Below are positions 37,220 to 51,709 of a stretch of 64,000 nt of DNA, piece by piece. The translations under genes were made by a program, and so were the position numbers. The notes below the pieces were generated by a model, which was not told where the DNA came from, made no database searches, and was given only the letters and a program-made list of their open reading frames with translations. Position 1 is the first letter of the stretch. Each line of letters starts with the position of its first letter. Source of the DNA: Microcebus murinus (Eukaryota > Chordata > Mammalia > Primates > Cheirogaleidae); contig NC_134109.1 of assembly GCF_040939455.1 (NCBI RefSeq), positions 72,941,001 through 73,005,000 on the forward strand. Reading direction: 5' to 3'.

Positions 37220-38173
37220 TTAAGAGATCTTCCTGTAATTCACTAGCTGCCTGCACACTTCCCAAATTGCCACCTTCATTTCTTGATTCCTGAGTGTGTA
37301 GATGACAGGATTCAGAAAAGGAGTAAGAATTGCATCAAAGATGGCCAGAAACTTATCCAGGTGTGTGGATGGAGATGGCCATGTATAGAAGAATATCAAA
37401 GGACCAAAGAACAATACTACCACAGTGATGTGAGCTGAAAGTGTAGACAGAGCCTTCGATGAACCAGCTGAAGAGTGTTTCTGAACAGTGAGAATGATGA
37501 AGATATAGGAAATGATCAGTATGAAGAAGCAGAGCACAGACATGAATCCACTGTTGGCTATGACCATGAACTCTAGTTGGTAGGTATCCGTACAGGCAAG
37601 TTTGATAAACCAAGGAAGGTCACAGTAAAAGCTGTCCAACACATTAGGACCACAGAAGGGTAAGTTGACTACAAAAGCCAACTGAACCACAGAGTGTATA
37701 AGGCCTGTCATCCAGGCAGCCACTAAAAAGAAGATGCACATTCGTGGGCTCATGATGGTCAGGTAGTGGAGAGGCTTACATATGGCCACATACCTGTCAA
37801 AGGCCATGGCTATGAGCAGCACCATCTCCACACCACCAATGACATGGATGAAGAAGATCTGAGCAATGCAGCCTCCAAAGGAGATGACTTTGCGCTTTCT
37901 GAAAAGGTCATAAATCATCTTGGGAGAAGTGACAGAAGAAATACCCAAGTCAATGAAAGAGAGGTTGGCCAATAGAAAATACATGGGAGAGTGTAAGTGA
38001 GGGTCAGTGGTCACCGTGAGCATAATGAGAGAATTTCCGGTCATGCTTGCCACATAAAACACAGAGAACAACACAACGAGGAGAAGTTGGATCTCCCAGG
38101 AATTGGTGAGTCCCAGGAACACAAACTCCGACACCACAGAATGATTTGCTCCATCCATTGGCTGTGTAAGCAT
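37220..38173 (-). CDS. Olfactory receptor, OR4F-type (OR-C)
   Basis: An intact 317-aa odorant GPCR; ATG at 38173 gives [12 protein letters not shown]. All core motifs are normal: Asn10-His-Ser, '[13 protein letters not shown]', DRY 126-128 with Cys132, cysteines 102, 174, 184 and 194, 'KALSTLSAH' and NPVIY 288-292. Private changes are Trp188-Phe189 ('DLPWFIK' against 'DLPRLIK') and Trp304. The N-terminal half is closest to OR-A ('[10 protein letters not shown]', 'TTDPHL') and the C-terminal half closest to OR-B ('[10 protein letters not shown]', '[12 protein letters not shown]'), suggesting gene conversion. Confidence 0.95.
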   Translation of the reverse strand: MLTQPMDGANHSVVSEFVFLGLTNSWEIQLLLVVLFSVFYVASMTGNSLIMLTVTTDPHLHSPMYFLLANLSFIDLGISSVTSPKMIYDLFRKRKVISFGGCIAQIFFIHVIGGVEMVLLIAMAFDRYVAICKPLHYLTIMSPRMCIFFLVAAWMTGLIHSVVQLAFVVNLPFCGPNVLDSFYCDLPWFIKLACTDTYQLEFMVIANSGFMSVLCFFILIISYIFIILTVQKHSSAGSSKALSTLSAHITVVVLFFGPLIFFYTWPSPSTHLDKFLAIFDAILTPFLNPVIYTLRNQEMKVAIWEVCRQLVNYRKIS

Positions 38174-38179
38174 TGCTAC

Positions 38180-38198
38180 CTGAAGGAGGAAAAATAGG
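38180..38198 (-). other. Putative 3' splice site of OR-C
   Basis: The minus strand reads 'tttttcctccttcag', with AG at 38181-38180, then 'gtagca' and the ATG. Conserved in position with OR-A and OR-B. Confidence 0.6.
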
Positions 38199-38289
38199 AG
38201 AAATATAAATTATGATAATTTTATTCATAAACCAAAAGGAGAGAAGTCAGTCATGAAAGCATATTTCCACTTCGGCATTAAAACCAACC

Positions 38290-39235
38290 AAATGGGCAAC
38301 ACTTATATGAAAATTTTTCAGCATCAGTAATCATCAGGGATATGCAAATGTAAATGATGAGATATCATCTCATACCTGTGGGAATACCATTATCAAAAAG
38401 ACAAAAAGTAACAAGCGTTGGCAAGACTGTGGAATAAGGGAACCCTATTGGTAAAAGTGTAAATTGGTGAAAGTGTAAATTCATACAGCCATTATGAAAC
38501 ACAGTGTGCAGGTTCCTCAAGAAGTTAAAATAAAACTACCGTGTGATCCAGAAATCCCACTCTGGGTATATTTAGAAAGGAGTTGAAATCAATGTCTTAA
38601 CAAGGTATCTGCACTCCAATGTTCATTGTAGCATTATTCACAAGAGCCAAGATGTGGAAACAACTTCAGTGTTTACTGACAGGTGAATGGATGGAGAAAA
38701 CGGGTTGAGAGGGGAGGTGTATACACATATACAATGGAATATTCTTTGGCCATAAGAAAGAAGGAAATCCTGTCATTTGCAACAACATGAATGAAGCTGG
38801 AACAAATTGTGCTGGGTGAAATAAGACAGACATGGAAAGGCAAATTCTGTAAGATTTCATTTATATGTGGAATGTAAAAATATCAAACTTATAGAACTAG
38901 AGATCACAATAATGGTTAACAAGGGCTGGTGAGGGCATGTGGAATGGGAAGATGTGATTCACAGGGTACAACATTTCAGTAAAACCAGAGAACACATAGA
39001 GGTCTATTGTGAAGCATAGTTACTACAGTTAATAATAATGTATTGCACTCTTGGAAATTCTAAGAGGATAGATCTTCAATGCTCTCACCACAAAGAAATG
39101 ATAAGTATGGGAAATGATGAATATGTTGATTGGCTTGAATTAAGCATTTTATAATGTATACATATATCAAAGCATCACATTATACACCATATATATACAA
39201 TTTTTACCAACCACATCTTATTAAAGCTGGTGGGG
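38290..39235 (+). mobile_element. Old L1M 3' fragment in unit 3
   Basis: The third copy of the pre-duplication L1 fragment. Confidence 0.85.
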
Positions 39236-41828
39236 TTAGGGGTAGGAGAGGACAACCTAATATGCTCATAGATTTTATAATTGTCCTCACACAGAGACAG
39301 TGGTGACTGTCATGTGGAGGTGTTCTCTTCTACCAAGTTGTCTCTGTTTTAAGCCCCTTCTGCTTTCTCCCAGAGTAGTTGCTGTGATGTTCCTCATAAG
39401 ATACAACATTATTCAATATTGGTAACAGAAATAAAACTCCAAATTCTTTTAATTTTTGCTTCAATACTAATGTAGCCTGGCTCCAGTCACACAATATGAT
39501 TCATGTTTTTCAACTACTTAATATTACATCCACTCCAAGACTACCAGTCTTATTCACACAAATAAGCTCCTCCTTCCCACACACTACCTCACAAAAACAT
39601 CAATATTCAAGATTTATTACATGTTTACTGTATCTGTGACATCTAGCTTTATACATTACTAGCATTTATTTTACTATTCCTTATATTGCAGTGAACTAGG
39701 TACAAGTCTAACTCACCAAACAGCCTGTAAGCATCTGAAAGGCATGGATGGTGCTTTTTTCACATTTGGATTCTTTGAAGCTATGAAACAGTGGTCCACA
39801 GAGAGATACAGTTGTCTTTTACCAGTTTATATTAAGTACTAAACTTGAGAGTGAATATTAAGAAACTTCTCTAATAATTTGACATTGCAGCAAAACCCAA
39901 GTGTCTGATTTTGTGTTCTACTACAGTGTCAGTCTGAAAAGCATTAAGGGAAAAAAACAAACATAATTTGAGAAGATTTTTGAAAAGAACTGCTGTTGAA
40001 TACTTACCATATGATCTGAAAAGCTTAAATGTATGAAGAACTTCATAATGTAGTGGAAAATATTTTATTCAAGCCTCTGTGTAAGGATTTATCACATTAT
40101 ATTGTAATTTAGGTTTATTTAGAGAAATAATATGGTATAGTAGAAAGAAGGTGGGTTTGGATTCAGAACAACAAGATTTATATCACACTTCAGCCACTGA
40201 CAAGTTGAGATTGGATAAGTTAAACTCTTGAACCTCAGTTTATTTGACTATCGAATTGCAATTAATAATACTGACTTCACTGGATAAATTGTAGGTACAA
40301 AATAATTATAGTTTTATATTCACCTATTTGACCAAATAATTTTATATATATAAATGCCATAAACTAAGTCACTCCTTAGCTTTCTGTTCACAAGACTCAA
40401 CAAACTCAATACCTTTTATATTTATTGTTAGAATTTTATTCTCACTTATCCCCATCCACAAAATTATTTTTGTGGTCACACCTAATCCTTCTTCATTCTA
40501 CTTGTAATTTACATATAAAATTAATACAAATGCTCTAATTCTGAACCACATAAGAAACAGAAAAACTCAATCTAACCTCTGGTAGTTTTATGTACTATTT
40601 TGTTTTTAAACTTTTCACATAGCATTTTTAAATGACATTACATTGGAGTTATTTATTCAGCCTTAGGTATTTTGGTATCCATGTCTTTTATTTCTATTCA
40701 GGTGTCTATAAAACTGTTTTCTACCTTGCAAACTTGACAACTTCATGATAAATTTGCTTCCCTGTTACAGAACATCATCAGTTTATACCCATCTCTTTTA
40801 AAAAGAAAACTGAGATAAAAATATAACCTTTATTTTATGCTTTCATACGTCATCAATTTTCTTGACTTTTTACCAGTTGGTAGAAGATGAGAATCATTCA
40901 TGTAATCATCAATAACAACATAGTGAATAATTGCCACGTATACTGAATCAAAAACATCACAAAGCCATTTGACTTTTCCTAATGCATTTCACATTTCACT
41001 GGGCACAATACAATTCTAGCTCAAAGTCAAGTTCAGTTAACCTTTCCCAATATGTTCATAAACTTCTTCATAATTATTCTCCTATGCTATTCAATTCCTT
41101 ATTCTGGGTACTATCTACTTCATTTTAGGATGTAACGCATACACATTGGGATAAGACTCATGTCCCTAGCAATTCCAACAAGAAAACCATGTCTAACACT
41201 AAAGCCACTCTTCCCAGTGTTAAATGTATTTCCATCCATCCATTACCTGTATAAGGAGACCAGCATCTTCAGGGACTCCGAGATTTTCCCTTGTTCTCTA
41301 ACACAAAGTGCCATATAATATCCTGCCATTGGAAGACATAAAGCTAATTACATAGACCTCAAGAGGACAGTGACCAAGTGATACTGCAAAAACATGATAG
41401 TTTAGAAGGAGCTCATGGATCAGGTACTTTGCCCCTAGAGAACTATTCGCTTTATCCAATGCAACCCAAGGATATAAAAATTCATAATAAGACACTAGAG
41501 AGACGAAATCAAAAGTGGAATTTTTTTGTCTAATATCTTTGTGCTATTTTGTTACAACTATTGATAATTACCCATGATAATTAATCACTTAAAATAAATG
41601 TTAACTCAAAAAATTAACTATAATCACTTGATCGTGTCATAGAAGTCAATGTGCTAAATAAATTTTTATAGAGTAAATAGCAGAAGAATATATATAACAC
41701 TTCATTTTTATATAATCACTTATTGAATAATTATGAATGTGTACCGAGATTTAGCTGTACAGAAGTTCTTTCCAGTGTTTAGAGCTTAATAGTAAATGAA
41801 ACAACTAAAACATCTCTCAATTGATGAT
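39236..41828. other. Unit 3 shared flank, MIR at about 40127-40310, no gene seen
   Basis: Collinear with unit 2 except for the unit 2 L1 transduction. The MIR fragment is shared. No gene recognised. Confidence 0.55.
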
Positions 41829-41833
41829 AAATT

Positions 41834-43646
<1,813 letters not shown>

Positions 43647-43887
43647 ACTAAATATATGTTTTCAACGATAGGAATATAATTTTCCTCTGTAAAATACTTG
43701 GTCTTTTATTTTTTTCTTTTAGTGTCTTCTACTTTGAGCTTATATATTCTGGCTGTGGAAGAGATGCCATCTTATATCATCATTGATTTAAGGCATGTAT
43801 TGCATCAAATAGGACAGCATCCTCCATTTGCAAGGGATTTGTGTCCCAGTTGGTACAAAAGCTGGCATTTTCCAATAGCATTAATCA

Positions 43888-44290
43888 TCAGGAAATGCAA
43901 GTTAGGACTACAATGAGATATTACCCCATATCTATTAAGATGGCTACTATCAAAAGCCAAACAATGACAAGTGTTGGCAAGGATATGGAGTAAGGAAACC
44001 CTTTATTCTGTTTGTAGGACTGTAAATGTATACGGTCATTATGAAACACAGTGTGGTGATTCCTCAAAAATTAAAAATGGAACTACCACATGATCTAGCA
44101 ATGCCACCTCTGAGTATCCAAATGAAATGGAACCATTATCTTGAAGAGACATCTGCACTCTCATTTTCATTGCAGCATTATTCACAATAACCAAGATGTG
44201 GAAACAATGTGTGTTCTCCAATGGATGAATGAAGAAAGAAAATGTGAAAAACACACATACACATGCAATGGAATAATATTCAGCCATTCT
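43888..44290 (+). mobile_element. Old L1M fragment
   Basis: Text such as 'attaatcatcaggaaatgca', 'cattgcagcattattcaca' and 'tggaataatattcagcca' is the L1 ORF2 3' region. It ends where the Tigger-type element starts. Confidence 0.85.
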
Positions 44291-44295
44291 AGAGA

Positions 44296-47200
44296 AGGCA
44301 CTGTTATTATAGGAGATGATAGCTTTGAGTGTGTGAATGACTGTAAAGACCTTCTAGTAGGACATGATATGTCAGTAGAAGAAAGTGATCTGGACAATCC
44401 TGACCCAGTGTAGGCCTAGGATAATGTGTGTTTTTGTGTCTTAGTTTTTACAGGAAAATTTAAAAAGTAAAAAAAATAAATACAAATAGAAAAATCTTAA
44501 GAAGAATACAAAGTTACCCTAAAATCAAAGTCTGGAAATAGAAATTAAAAAAATAAAAAAAAAATAAAAAAAGAAAAAAAAAAAGAAGAATACAAAGAAT
44601 ATAAAATATTTTGTACAGCTGTACAATATGTTTGTGTTTTAAGCTAAGTGTTATTATTAAAAGTAAAAAAGTAAAAAAACTTTAAAAGGTTTTTAGAGTA
44701 AAAGAATTACAGTAAGCTGTTGAAAGCATTCCCACTTAGAACTGGAACCAGACAAGACTGCCCACTATCTCCACTTCTATTCAACATAGTGCTAGAAGTC
44801 CTGGCTACAGCAATCAGACAGGAAAATGGAATTAAAGGTATCCAAATAGGGGAAGAAGAGATCAAACTTTCACTGTTTGCTGATAATATGATATTATATC
44901 TAGAAAACCCCAAAGATTCAACCAAGAAACTTCTGAAACTGATCAATGAATTTAGTAAAGTCTCAGGATACAAAATCAATACACAGAAATCAGAGGCATT
45001 CATATACACCAACAACAATCTAACTGAGAACCAAGTCAAAGACTCAATTCCCTTCACAACAGCAACAAAGAAATTAAAGTACCTAGGAATATACTTAACC
45101 AAGGACGTAAAAGATCTCTACAGGGAGAACTATGAAACACTGAGGAAGGATATAGCAGAGGATGTAAACAGATGGAAATCCATTCCATGCTCGTGGATCG
45201 GCAGACTCAACATCATTAAAATATCTATACTACCCAAACTGATCTACAGATTCAATGCAATACCTATTAAAATCCCATCAGCATTCTTCACAGATATAGA
45301 AAAAAATAATTTTACGCTTCGTATGGAACCAAAGAAGACCCCGAATATCAAAAGCAATTCTAGGCAACAAAAACAAAATGGGAGGCATTAATATGCCAGA
45401 TATCAAACTATACTACAAAGCTTTAGTAATTAAATCAATCTGGTATTGGCACAAAAACAGGAATATTGACCAGTAGAACAGATCTGAGAATCCTGATATA
45501 AAACCATCCTCATATAGCCATCTAATCTTTGACAAAGCAGACAAAAACATACGCTGGGGAAAAGAATCCCTTTACAATAAATGGTGCTGGGAAAACTGGA
45601 TAGCCACCTGTAGAAGGCTAGAGCAGGACCCACACATTTCACCTCTCACAAACACCAACTCACGCTGGATAACAGACTTAAACCTAAGGTATGAAACTAT
45701 TAGAATTCTAGAGGAAAATGTTGGAAACACTCTCCTAGACATTGGCCTAGGCAAAGAGTTTATGAAGAAGTCCCCAAAGGCAATCACAGCAGCAACAAAA
45801 ATAAATAAATGGGACATGATCAAACTACAAAGCTTCTATACAGCCAAAGAAATAGTCATGAAAGTAAACAGACAACCTACAGAATGGGAGAAAATTTTTG
45901 CATCCTACACATCCGATAAGGGGCTGATAACTAGAATATACTTAGAACTCATGAAAATCAGCAAGAAAAAATCAAATAACCCCATTAAAAAGTGGGCAAA
46001 GGACTTGAACAGAAACTTTTCTAAAGAAGACAGAAGAATGGCCAACAAACATATGAAAAAATGCTCAACATCTCTAATCATCAGGGAAATGCAAATCAAA
46101 ACCACAATGAGATATCACTTAACTCCAGTGAGAATAGCCTTTATCAAAAAGTCTCCAAACAATAAATGCTGGCATGTGCAGAGAGAGGAGGAACACTCCT
46201 ACACTGCTGGTAGGACTGCAAACTAGTTCAACCTCTGTGAAAAGCAATATGGAGATACCTTAAAGCCATACAAGTGAATCTACCATTTGATCCAGCAATC
46301 CCATTACTGGGCATCTACCCAAAAGATCCAATGACACTCTACAAAAAAGACACCTGCACTCGAATGTTTATAGCAGCACAATTCATAATTGCAAGGCTGT
46401 GGAAACAGCCCAAGTGCCCATCAATCCAAGAATGGATTAATAAAATGTGGTATATGTATACCATGGAGTACTATTCAGCTATAAGAAACAATGGTGATAT
46501 AGCACATCTTATATTTTCCTGGTTAGAGCTGGAAACCATACTACTAAGTGAAGTTTCCCAAGAATAGAAAAAAAGCACCACATATATTCACCAGCAAACT
46601 GGTATTAACTGAGCAGCACCTAAGTGGACACATAGGTACTACAGTAATAGGGTATTAGGCATGTGGGAGGGGGGCAGGGGGCGGGTATATACATACATAA
46701 TGAGTGAGATGTGCACCATCTGGGGGATGGTCATGCTGGAGACTCAGACTTGTGGGAGGAGGGGAGAAATGGGCATTTATTGAAACCTTAAAATCTGTAC
46801 CCCCATAATATGCTGAAATAAAAAAAAGGAATTACAGTAAGCTGACATTAATTTATTATTGAAGAAGAAAAATGTTAAAAATAAATTTAGTATAGCCTAA
46901 GTGTATAGTGTTCATAAAGTCTACAACATACAGTAATGTTCACATTCACTCACCATTCACTCAGTGACTTCCCCAGTCCTTCATGCTCCTTTCATGGTAA
47001 CTGCCCTATACAGGTGCACTATATTTAATTTTTTATACCATGTTTTTACTGTACCTTTTCTGTGTTAAGCTAGACTTAGATACACAAATATTTACCATTG
47101 TGTTACAGTTGCCTACAGTATTCAGTACAGTAATATGCTGTACAGGTTTGTAGCCCAGAAGCAATAGGCTAGACCACATAGCCTAGGTGTGTAGTAGAAT

Positions 47201-47310
47201 ATGCCATCTAGTTTGTGTAAGTACACTCTATGATGTTTACACAGTGATGAAATCACCTAATGATGCACTTATCACAATATATCCCTGATGTTAAATGATG
47301 CATGACTGTA
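44296..47310 (+). mobile_element. Tigger-type (Tc1/mariner) DNA transposon 3' part, split by an L1
   Basis: The left piece (44296-44719) contains a decayed reading frame ending at 44413 in 'SDLDNPDPV', then an A-rich 3' UTR. The right piece (46829-47310) contains 'cagtattcagtacagtaata', 'gcctaggtgtgtagtag' and the terminal 'gatgcatgactgta'. The order matches Tigger1-like elements from family knowledge. The transposase is truncated and dead. Confidence 0.78.
44720..46828 (+). mobile_element. 5'-truncated L1 with broken ORF2, inserted in a Tigger element
   Basis: Begins within the ORF2 reverse transcriptase and runs through the C-terminal domain and 3' UTR to a poly(A) at 46817-46828. An exact 16-bp duplication 'gaattacagtaagctg' lies at 44704-44719 and 46829-46844, and the target reads T/AAAA at 44699-44703, a typical L1 endonuclease site. 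The RT motif that is normally FADD reads FADN (about 44876-44887), removing a catalytic Asp. An extra A in the run at about 45299-45306 (seven A's against six in the 0.3 kb copy) shifts the frame, and another shift lies near 46170-46230. Not autonomous. Confidence 0.95.
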
Positions 47311-47508
47311 CTTTAAATCATCTCTAGACTACTTATAATATCTAATACAATGTAAATGCTATGTAAATAGTTCTTATGCTGCATTGTTTTTAAATTTGTA
47401 TTATTTTTATTATTGTATTATTATTTTTATTGTTTTTAAAATATTTTTGATTTGAGGTTGGTTGAGTCCATGGGTGTGGAACCCATGGATAAGGAGGGCA
47501 GATTGTAT
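47311..47508. mobile_element. Tigger-family short (MITE-like) fragment
   Basis: 'aatgctatgtaaatagttct' and the end 'ggttggttgagtccatgggt ... ggagggcagattgta' resemble short Tigger-derived elements. It abuts the larger Tigger end directly. Family name uncertain. Confidence 0.6.
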
Positions 47509-47509
47509 T

Positions 47510-48895
47510 ATTGGATTCAATTTGCCAATATTTTGCTGAGGATTTTTGCATGTATGTTCATAAGAGATATTGGTCTGCAGTTTTCTTTACTTTTAATGTC
47601 TTTGTCTGGTTTTGGTATTAAGGTAGTGCTGGCCTTATAAAATAAATAAGTTAGGATGTATTTTCTCTACTTCTGTCCTTTAGAAGAGATTTTCAAGCAT
47701 TGGTATAATTTCTTCCTTAAATGTTTGGTTAGAATACACCAGTGAACCTGTCTGGGCCTGTTGCTGTTTATTTGGAAAGATTATTCATTGTTGATTTAAT
47801 TTCTTTAATAAATATAGGCCCATTCAGATAGTCTATTTCTTCTCTTTTTTTTTTTCATTTTTATTTTATTTCAAGATAATACGAAAATACGAACATTTTG
47901 ATTGCATTTTATATCTTTGCCTCTCCCTAGCAAGGTTTAGAGGTATACCCTTCCCCTCCACAATGCTCGCCACATCCCTCAGATGTGGGTCTACCCTCCC
48001 TACCCCCGAATCCCTGGTGAACACCACCACCCTTTGAGTACTATAGTGTTAATCAGTCAGTACCAATTTGATGGCGAGTACATGTGGAGCCTATTTTTCT
48101 GAACATGTGTCACCTCACTTTGGATAACGAGCTTAAGTTTAATACAGGATAATATACGTGGTGCTAGCTCACTGTCATTTCTTAGAAGTGAGTAATATTC
48201 CATTGTAAACATATACCAAATTTTAATAATCCACTCATGAATTGGCGGGCACTTGGGTTGTTTCCACATCCTTGCAACCCTTACACTGCTGGTGGGACTG
48301 CAAATTAGTGCAAACTTTGTGGAAAAGAATTTGGAGATACCTCAAAGAGTTAAAAATAGAAATACCTTTCGATCCAGCAATAGCATTATTAGGCATCTAC
48401 CCAAAAGAGCATAAGACATTCTTTTATGAAGACATCTGCACCTGAATGTTTATGGCAGTCTATTTCTTCTTGTGCGAGTTTTGGTAGATTGTGTCTTTGA
48501 AGGAATTGGTCTATTTCATCTAGGTAATCAAATTTGTGGGCATAGAGTTATTTATAATATTCCTTTATTATTCTTTTAATGTCCATGGGATCTGTAGCAA
48601 TGTTTTTTCCTTCATTTCTGAAATTAGTAAAGTGTGTTCTTTCTTTTTTTCTTAAACTGGCTAGAAGCTTATTGATTTTATTGATCTTTTTAAAAAGTCA
48701 GCTTTTGGTTTTGTTGATTTTCTGTATTGGTTTCCTGTTTTCAATTTCACTGATTTTTGCTCTAATTTTTACTATTTCTTTTCATCTGCTTACTTTGGAT
48801 TTAATTTGCCCTTTTTCGGGTTTCCTAAAGTGGAAGCCTAGATTACCAAGTCTTCTTTTTAAATATGTACATTCAATGCTGTAAATTTCCCTCTA
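47510..48895 (-). mobile_element. Old antisense L1 ORF2, interrupted at 47844-48456
   Basis: Reverse-complement L1 ORF2 text lies on both sides of the inserted younger L1: 'gctgaggatttttgcatgta' on the left and 'tttggttttgttgattttct' on the right. No frame survives. Confidence 0.85.
47844..48456 (-). mobile_element. Twin-primed (5'-inverted) L1 insertion
   Basis: The left part (47844-48280) is the antisense L1 3' UTR and ORF2 end starting from a T-run. The right part (48281-48456) is the next more 5' ORF2 segment in sense orientation, ending 'gaatgtttatggcag'. The two meet head to head. A 14-bp duplication 'agtctatttcttct' lies at 47830-47843 and 48457-48470. Confidence 0.92.
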
Positions 48896-49560
48896 AGCGT
48901 GACTTTTCTTTATGATTATTCTGCTTAAAGTTAGTTGAACTTCTTAGATATGTGAGTTTATGGTTTTTATCAAACTTGGTAAAATTTTAACCATTACAAA
49001 TCTGAATCCTTCCTCTACTTTCCTTCTAGGAGTTCAGCTATGTGTATATTAGGGTCCCTGATACTCTGAAATAGTTTTTCCATTTTTTTCCCTCTCCATG
49101 CTTCATTTGAATAATTTCATACCTATGTTGTTAAATTTACTGATAATATCTTCAGAAGTGTTTAATCTATTGTCCACTCCACCTAGTGAATTTTTCATTT
49201 CAGATATGGTATTTTTATTTTTCAAAGTTCCATTTGGATCTTTTTTTAAAAAAAAAACTTCCATTTCTCTTTTCATAATGCTCATATTTTCTTTCCTCTA
49301 TCTTCTTAAACATGTAGAACCACAAGTTCAACCATCTCTTTAATTTCTGGTTCTGTTTCCATTCATTGATTTTTTTTTCTTTTGCTTCTTTGCAGGCTGG
49401 ACATTGGAATTTTTATATTGTTGATTTTTGGATTTCTTAAATAGTTTTGGATTTTGTTCCAGAGGGCAGTTATTTAATACGTTGCTTGAAATCTTGTTGG
49501 ATTCCTTTGGGTCTTACTTTTAGACCTAAAGCTCTTCCAGAACAGCCTTTTTAGTCAAGG
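48896..49560 (-). mobile_element. Antisense old L1 3' UTR fragment
   Basis: 'tcttagatatgtgagtttat' and 'tttgcttctttgcaggctgg' resemble the antisense 3' UTR of old L1M elements. It is a separate fragment, since it would be out of order with the ORF2 text before it. Confidence 0.55.
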
Positions 49561-49982
49561 GCTTATATAACTACTAATGAGATCCTACCCAATGTTCCAT
49601 GTATTATGGGGCCTTTCCATTCTGGCTGCTGGGGACCCAAAACATTCCCTGTGTATGTTGTGTGCACTATTCTATCTACCACTTTCCAGTAGTTATTTTT
49701 TTCTTATACATGTGCAGATCACATCTTAGTCAAAGCTTCAAAGAAGGCAGTCCTCTACAGATCTTCAGAGCTCTCTTCTGTGGCTCATTGCACTTTCTAT
49801 CTGCTTTGATCTCTTCAAACTTCCTGGATTTTACTTTTTCCTCTTCCTTGCATGGCCTGACATTTGCTGCTAGGTAGTAAACTGGTACAGTCATAAGGCT
49901 CATTTTGTTTGTTTCCCTTCTCTCAAATATCACAACCCTATGCTGATGATCCAAGATCTGGTACTCATGTTTCATATATTTT

Positions 49983-50142
49983 TTGTTGTTGTTGTTGTTG
50001 TTCTTACTTTATTTATTTCAGCATATTATGGGGGTACAAATGTTGTTAAGATTACATACATTGCCCTTGCCTCTCCTCCCCCATCGAGACAGAGCTTCGA
50101 GACAGTGTGTCCATCCCCCAGGTGGTGCGCATCACTCGAAAC
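49983..50142 (-). mobile_element. Short antisense L1 tail with target-site duplication
   Basis: A (TTG)n tract and 'cagcatattatgggggtaca' mark the antisense L1 3' end. 'gtttcatatatttt' is repeated at 49969-49982 and 50143-50156. Confidence 0.93.
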
Positions 50143-50479
50143 GTTTCATATATTTTGCCTGAGTTTCCACTGGTATAAGGTGGGAGGGTCAAAACAGGTC
50201 CTATTACTCCATCCTGTCTGGAAGCAAAAGTCCCTACCCCAGTGTAATTTTGATTTGCCTTTCTCTTACTATTTGTAATTTGAACATTTTAAATATGTTT
50301 AAAAGTCACTTATATTTCTTTTTCTCCAAACTACCTCCTCTTATCTATTGCTTATTTTTTTTGGTCCAATGAATTCTTTGTCACTATTTTTTAGACAATT
50401 TTCATATGGTAGGTATATAAACCTTTGTCATTTAAGTAGCAAAATATTTTCCCATTATTTGTTTGTTTATGGTATTTTT

Positions 50480-50819
<340 letters not shown>

Positions 50820-50839
50820 TTGTTTATGGTATTTTTGGC

Positions 50840-51540
50840 AATGCAAAGACTTTTTTTAGGTTTTTGTTTTTATATTATCAAATTTAGCTATCTTTTCTCT
50901 ATGCATCTAGATTTTGAGCTATATTAATAGTTAGACATGTTTTCTCTACTTACAGATTATAGAGGAATTTACTCATGTTTCTTCTAATACTTGTGTGTGT
51001 TCCTTTAAAAAATAATTAGACTCTGCATTATTTGGAAGTTTTCTTAGTGTACTGTCAGCAATGAGTCTAATTTAACCTTTTCTACATATATTATAGTTCT
51101 CTAGTATCCTCAAGTCATTTATTAAAATGCCCATATTTCTTGACTAATTTGAGAGGTTATCTTTATTGAATACTAAATTTCCAACTGCAATTTGGAAAGT
51201 TTATGCATTTCTATTTGGTCCCAGTAATTTATTTGTTTATTTCTGTAGTTATTTTTATTTATAGAGGCTCTTAATATATTTTAATATATGTTAAAGATTT
51301 CTTCTTCCTCCTCCTTCTCCTCCTCCTCATTGATTTCCCCTTTCAGTGTTTTATGGCTATTCTCGTTTGTTCTTTCAAAAAAAAATTATAATTAATTTAT
51401 CTAGCTCCTGAAGAAAATCTGATGATACTTTTATCTAGATTATGATAAATTTAGAGATTAACCTAGAGAAAATTCACATCCTTGTATTTTAAGTTTTGCT
51501 TTTACAAATCTCTTTTTGCCAAAGTGTTTCCCACCTTAAA
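50840..51540 (-). mobile_element. Old antisense L1 remnants
   Basis: Text such as 'cagtaatttatttgtttatt' and the AT-rich flanks resemble antisense L1M. Contains a (TCC)n stretch at about 51301-51330. Boundaries uncertain. Confidence 0.5.
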
Positions 51541-51555
51541 ATTATATACTTATGG

Positions 51556-51687
51556 ACACAATGTGCATTGCTCCAGTGTTGGATGCACTGAAGGCCTGAC
51601 CTCACCACCATGCAACATATTAATATCAATGTAGCAAAACTGCACTTGTACCCCATGAATATATATATAATAATAAAAGGGAAAAAA
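51556..51687 (+). mobile_element. Very short L1 3' end, sense
   Basis: Ends 'cacttgtaccccatgaatat ... aataataaaaggg' and an A-run. Flanked by 'aaaattatatacttat' (about 51538-51553) and 'aaaattatgtacttat' (about 51686-51702), one mismatch apart. Confidence 0.8.
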
Positions 51688-51709
51688 ATTATGTACTTAT
51701 ATCTCATGG

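Noticed and set aside
45572..45823. Antisense open frames over L1 copies (also 473-910)
   Set aside because: They are mirror frames of L1 ORF2 on the non-coding strand.
51301..51330. TCC/TCT-rich run as a possible CRISPR-like or regulatory array
   Set aside because: A simple low-complexity repeat in mammalian DNA; no spacers.
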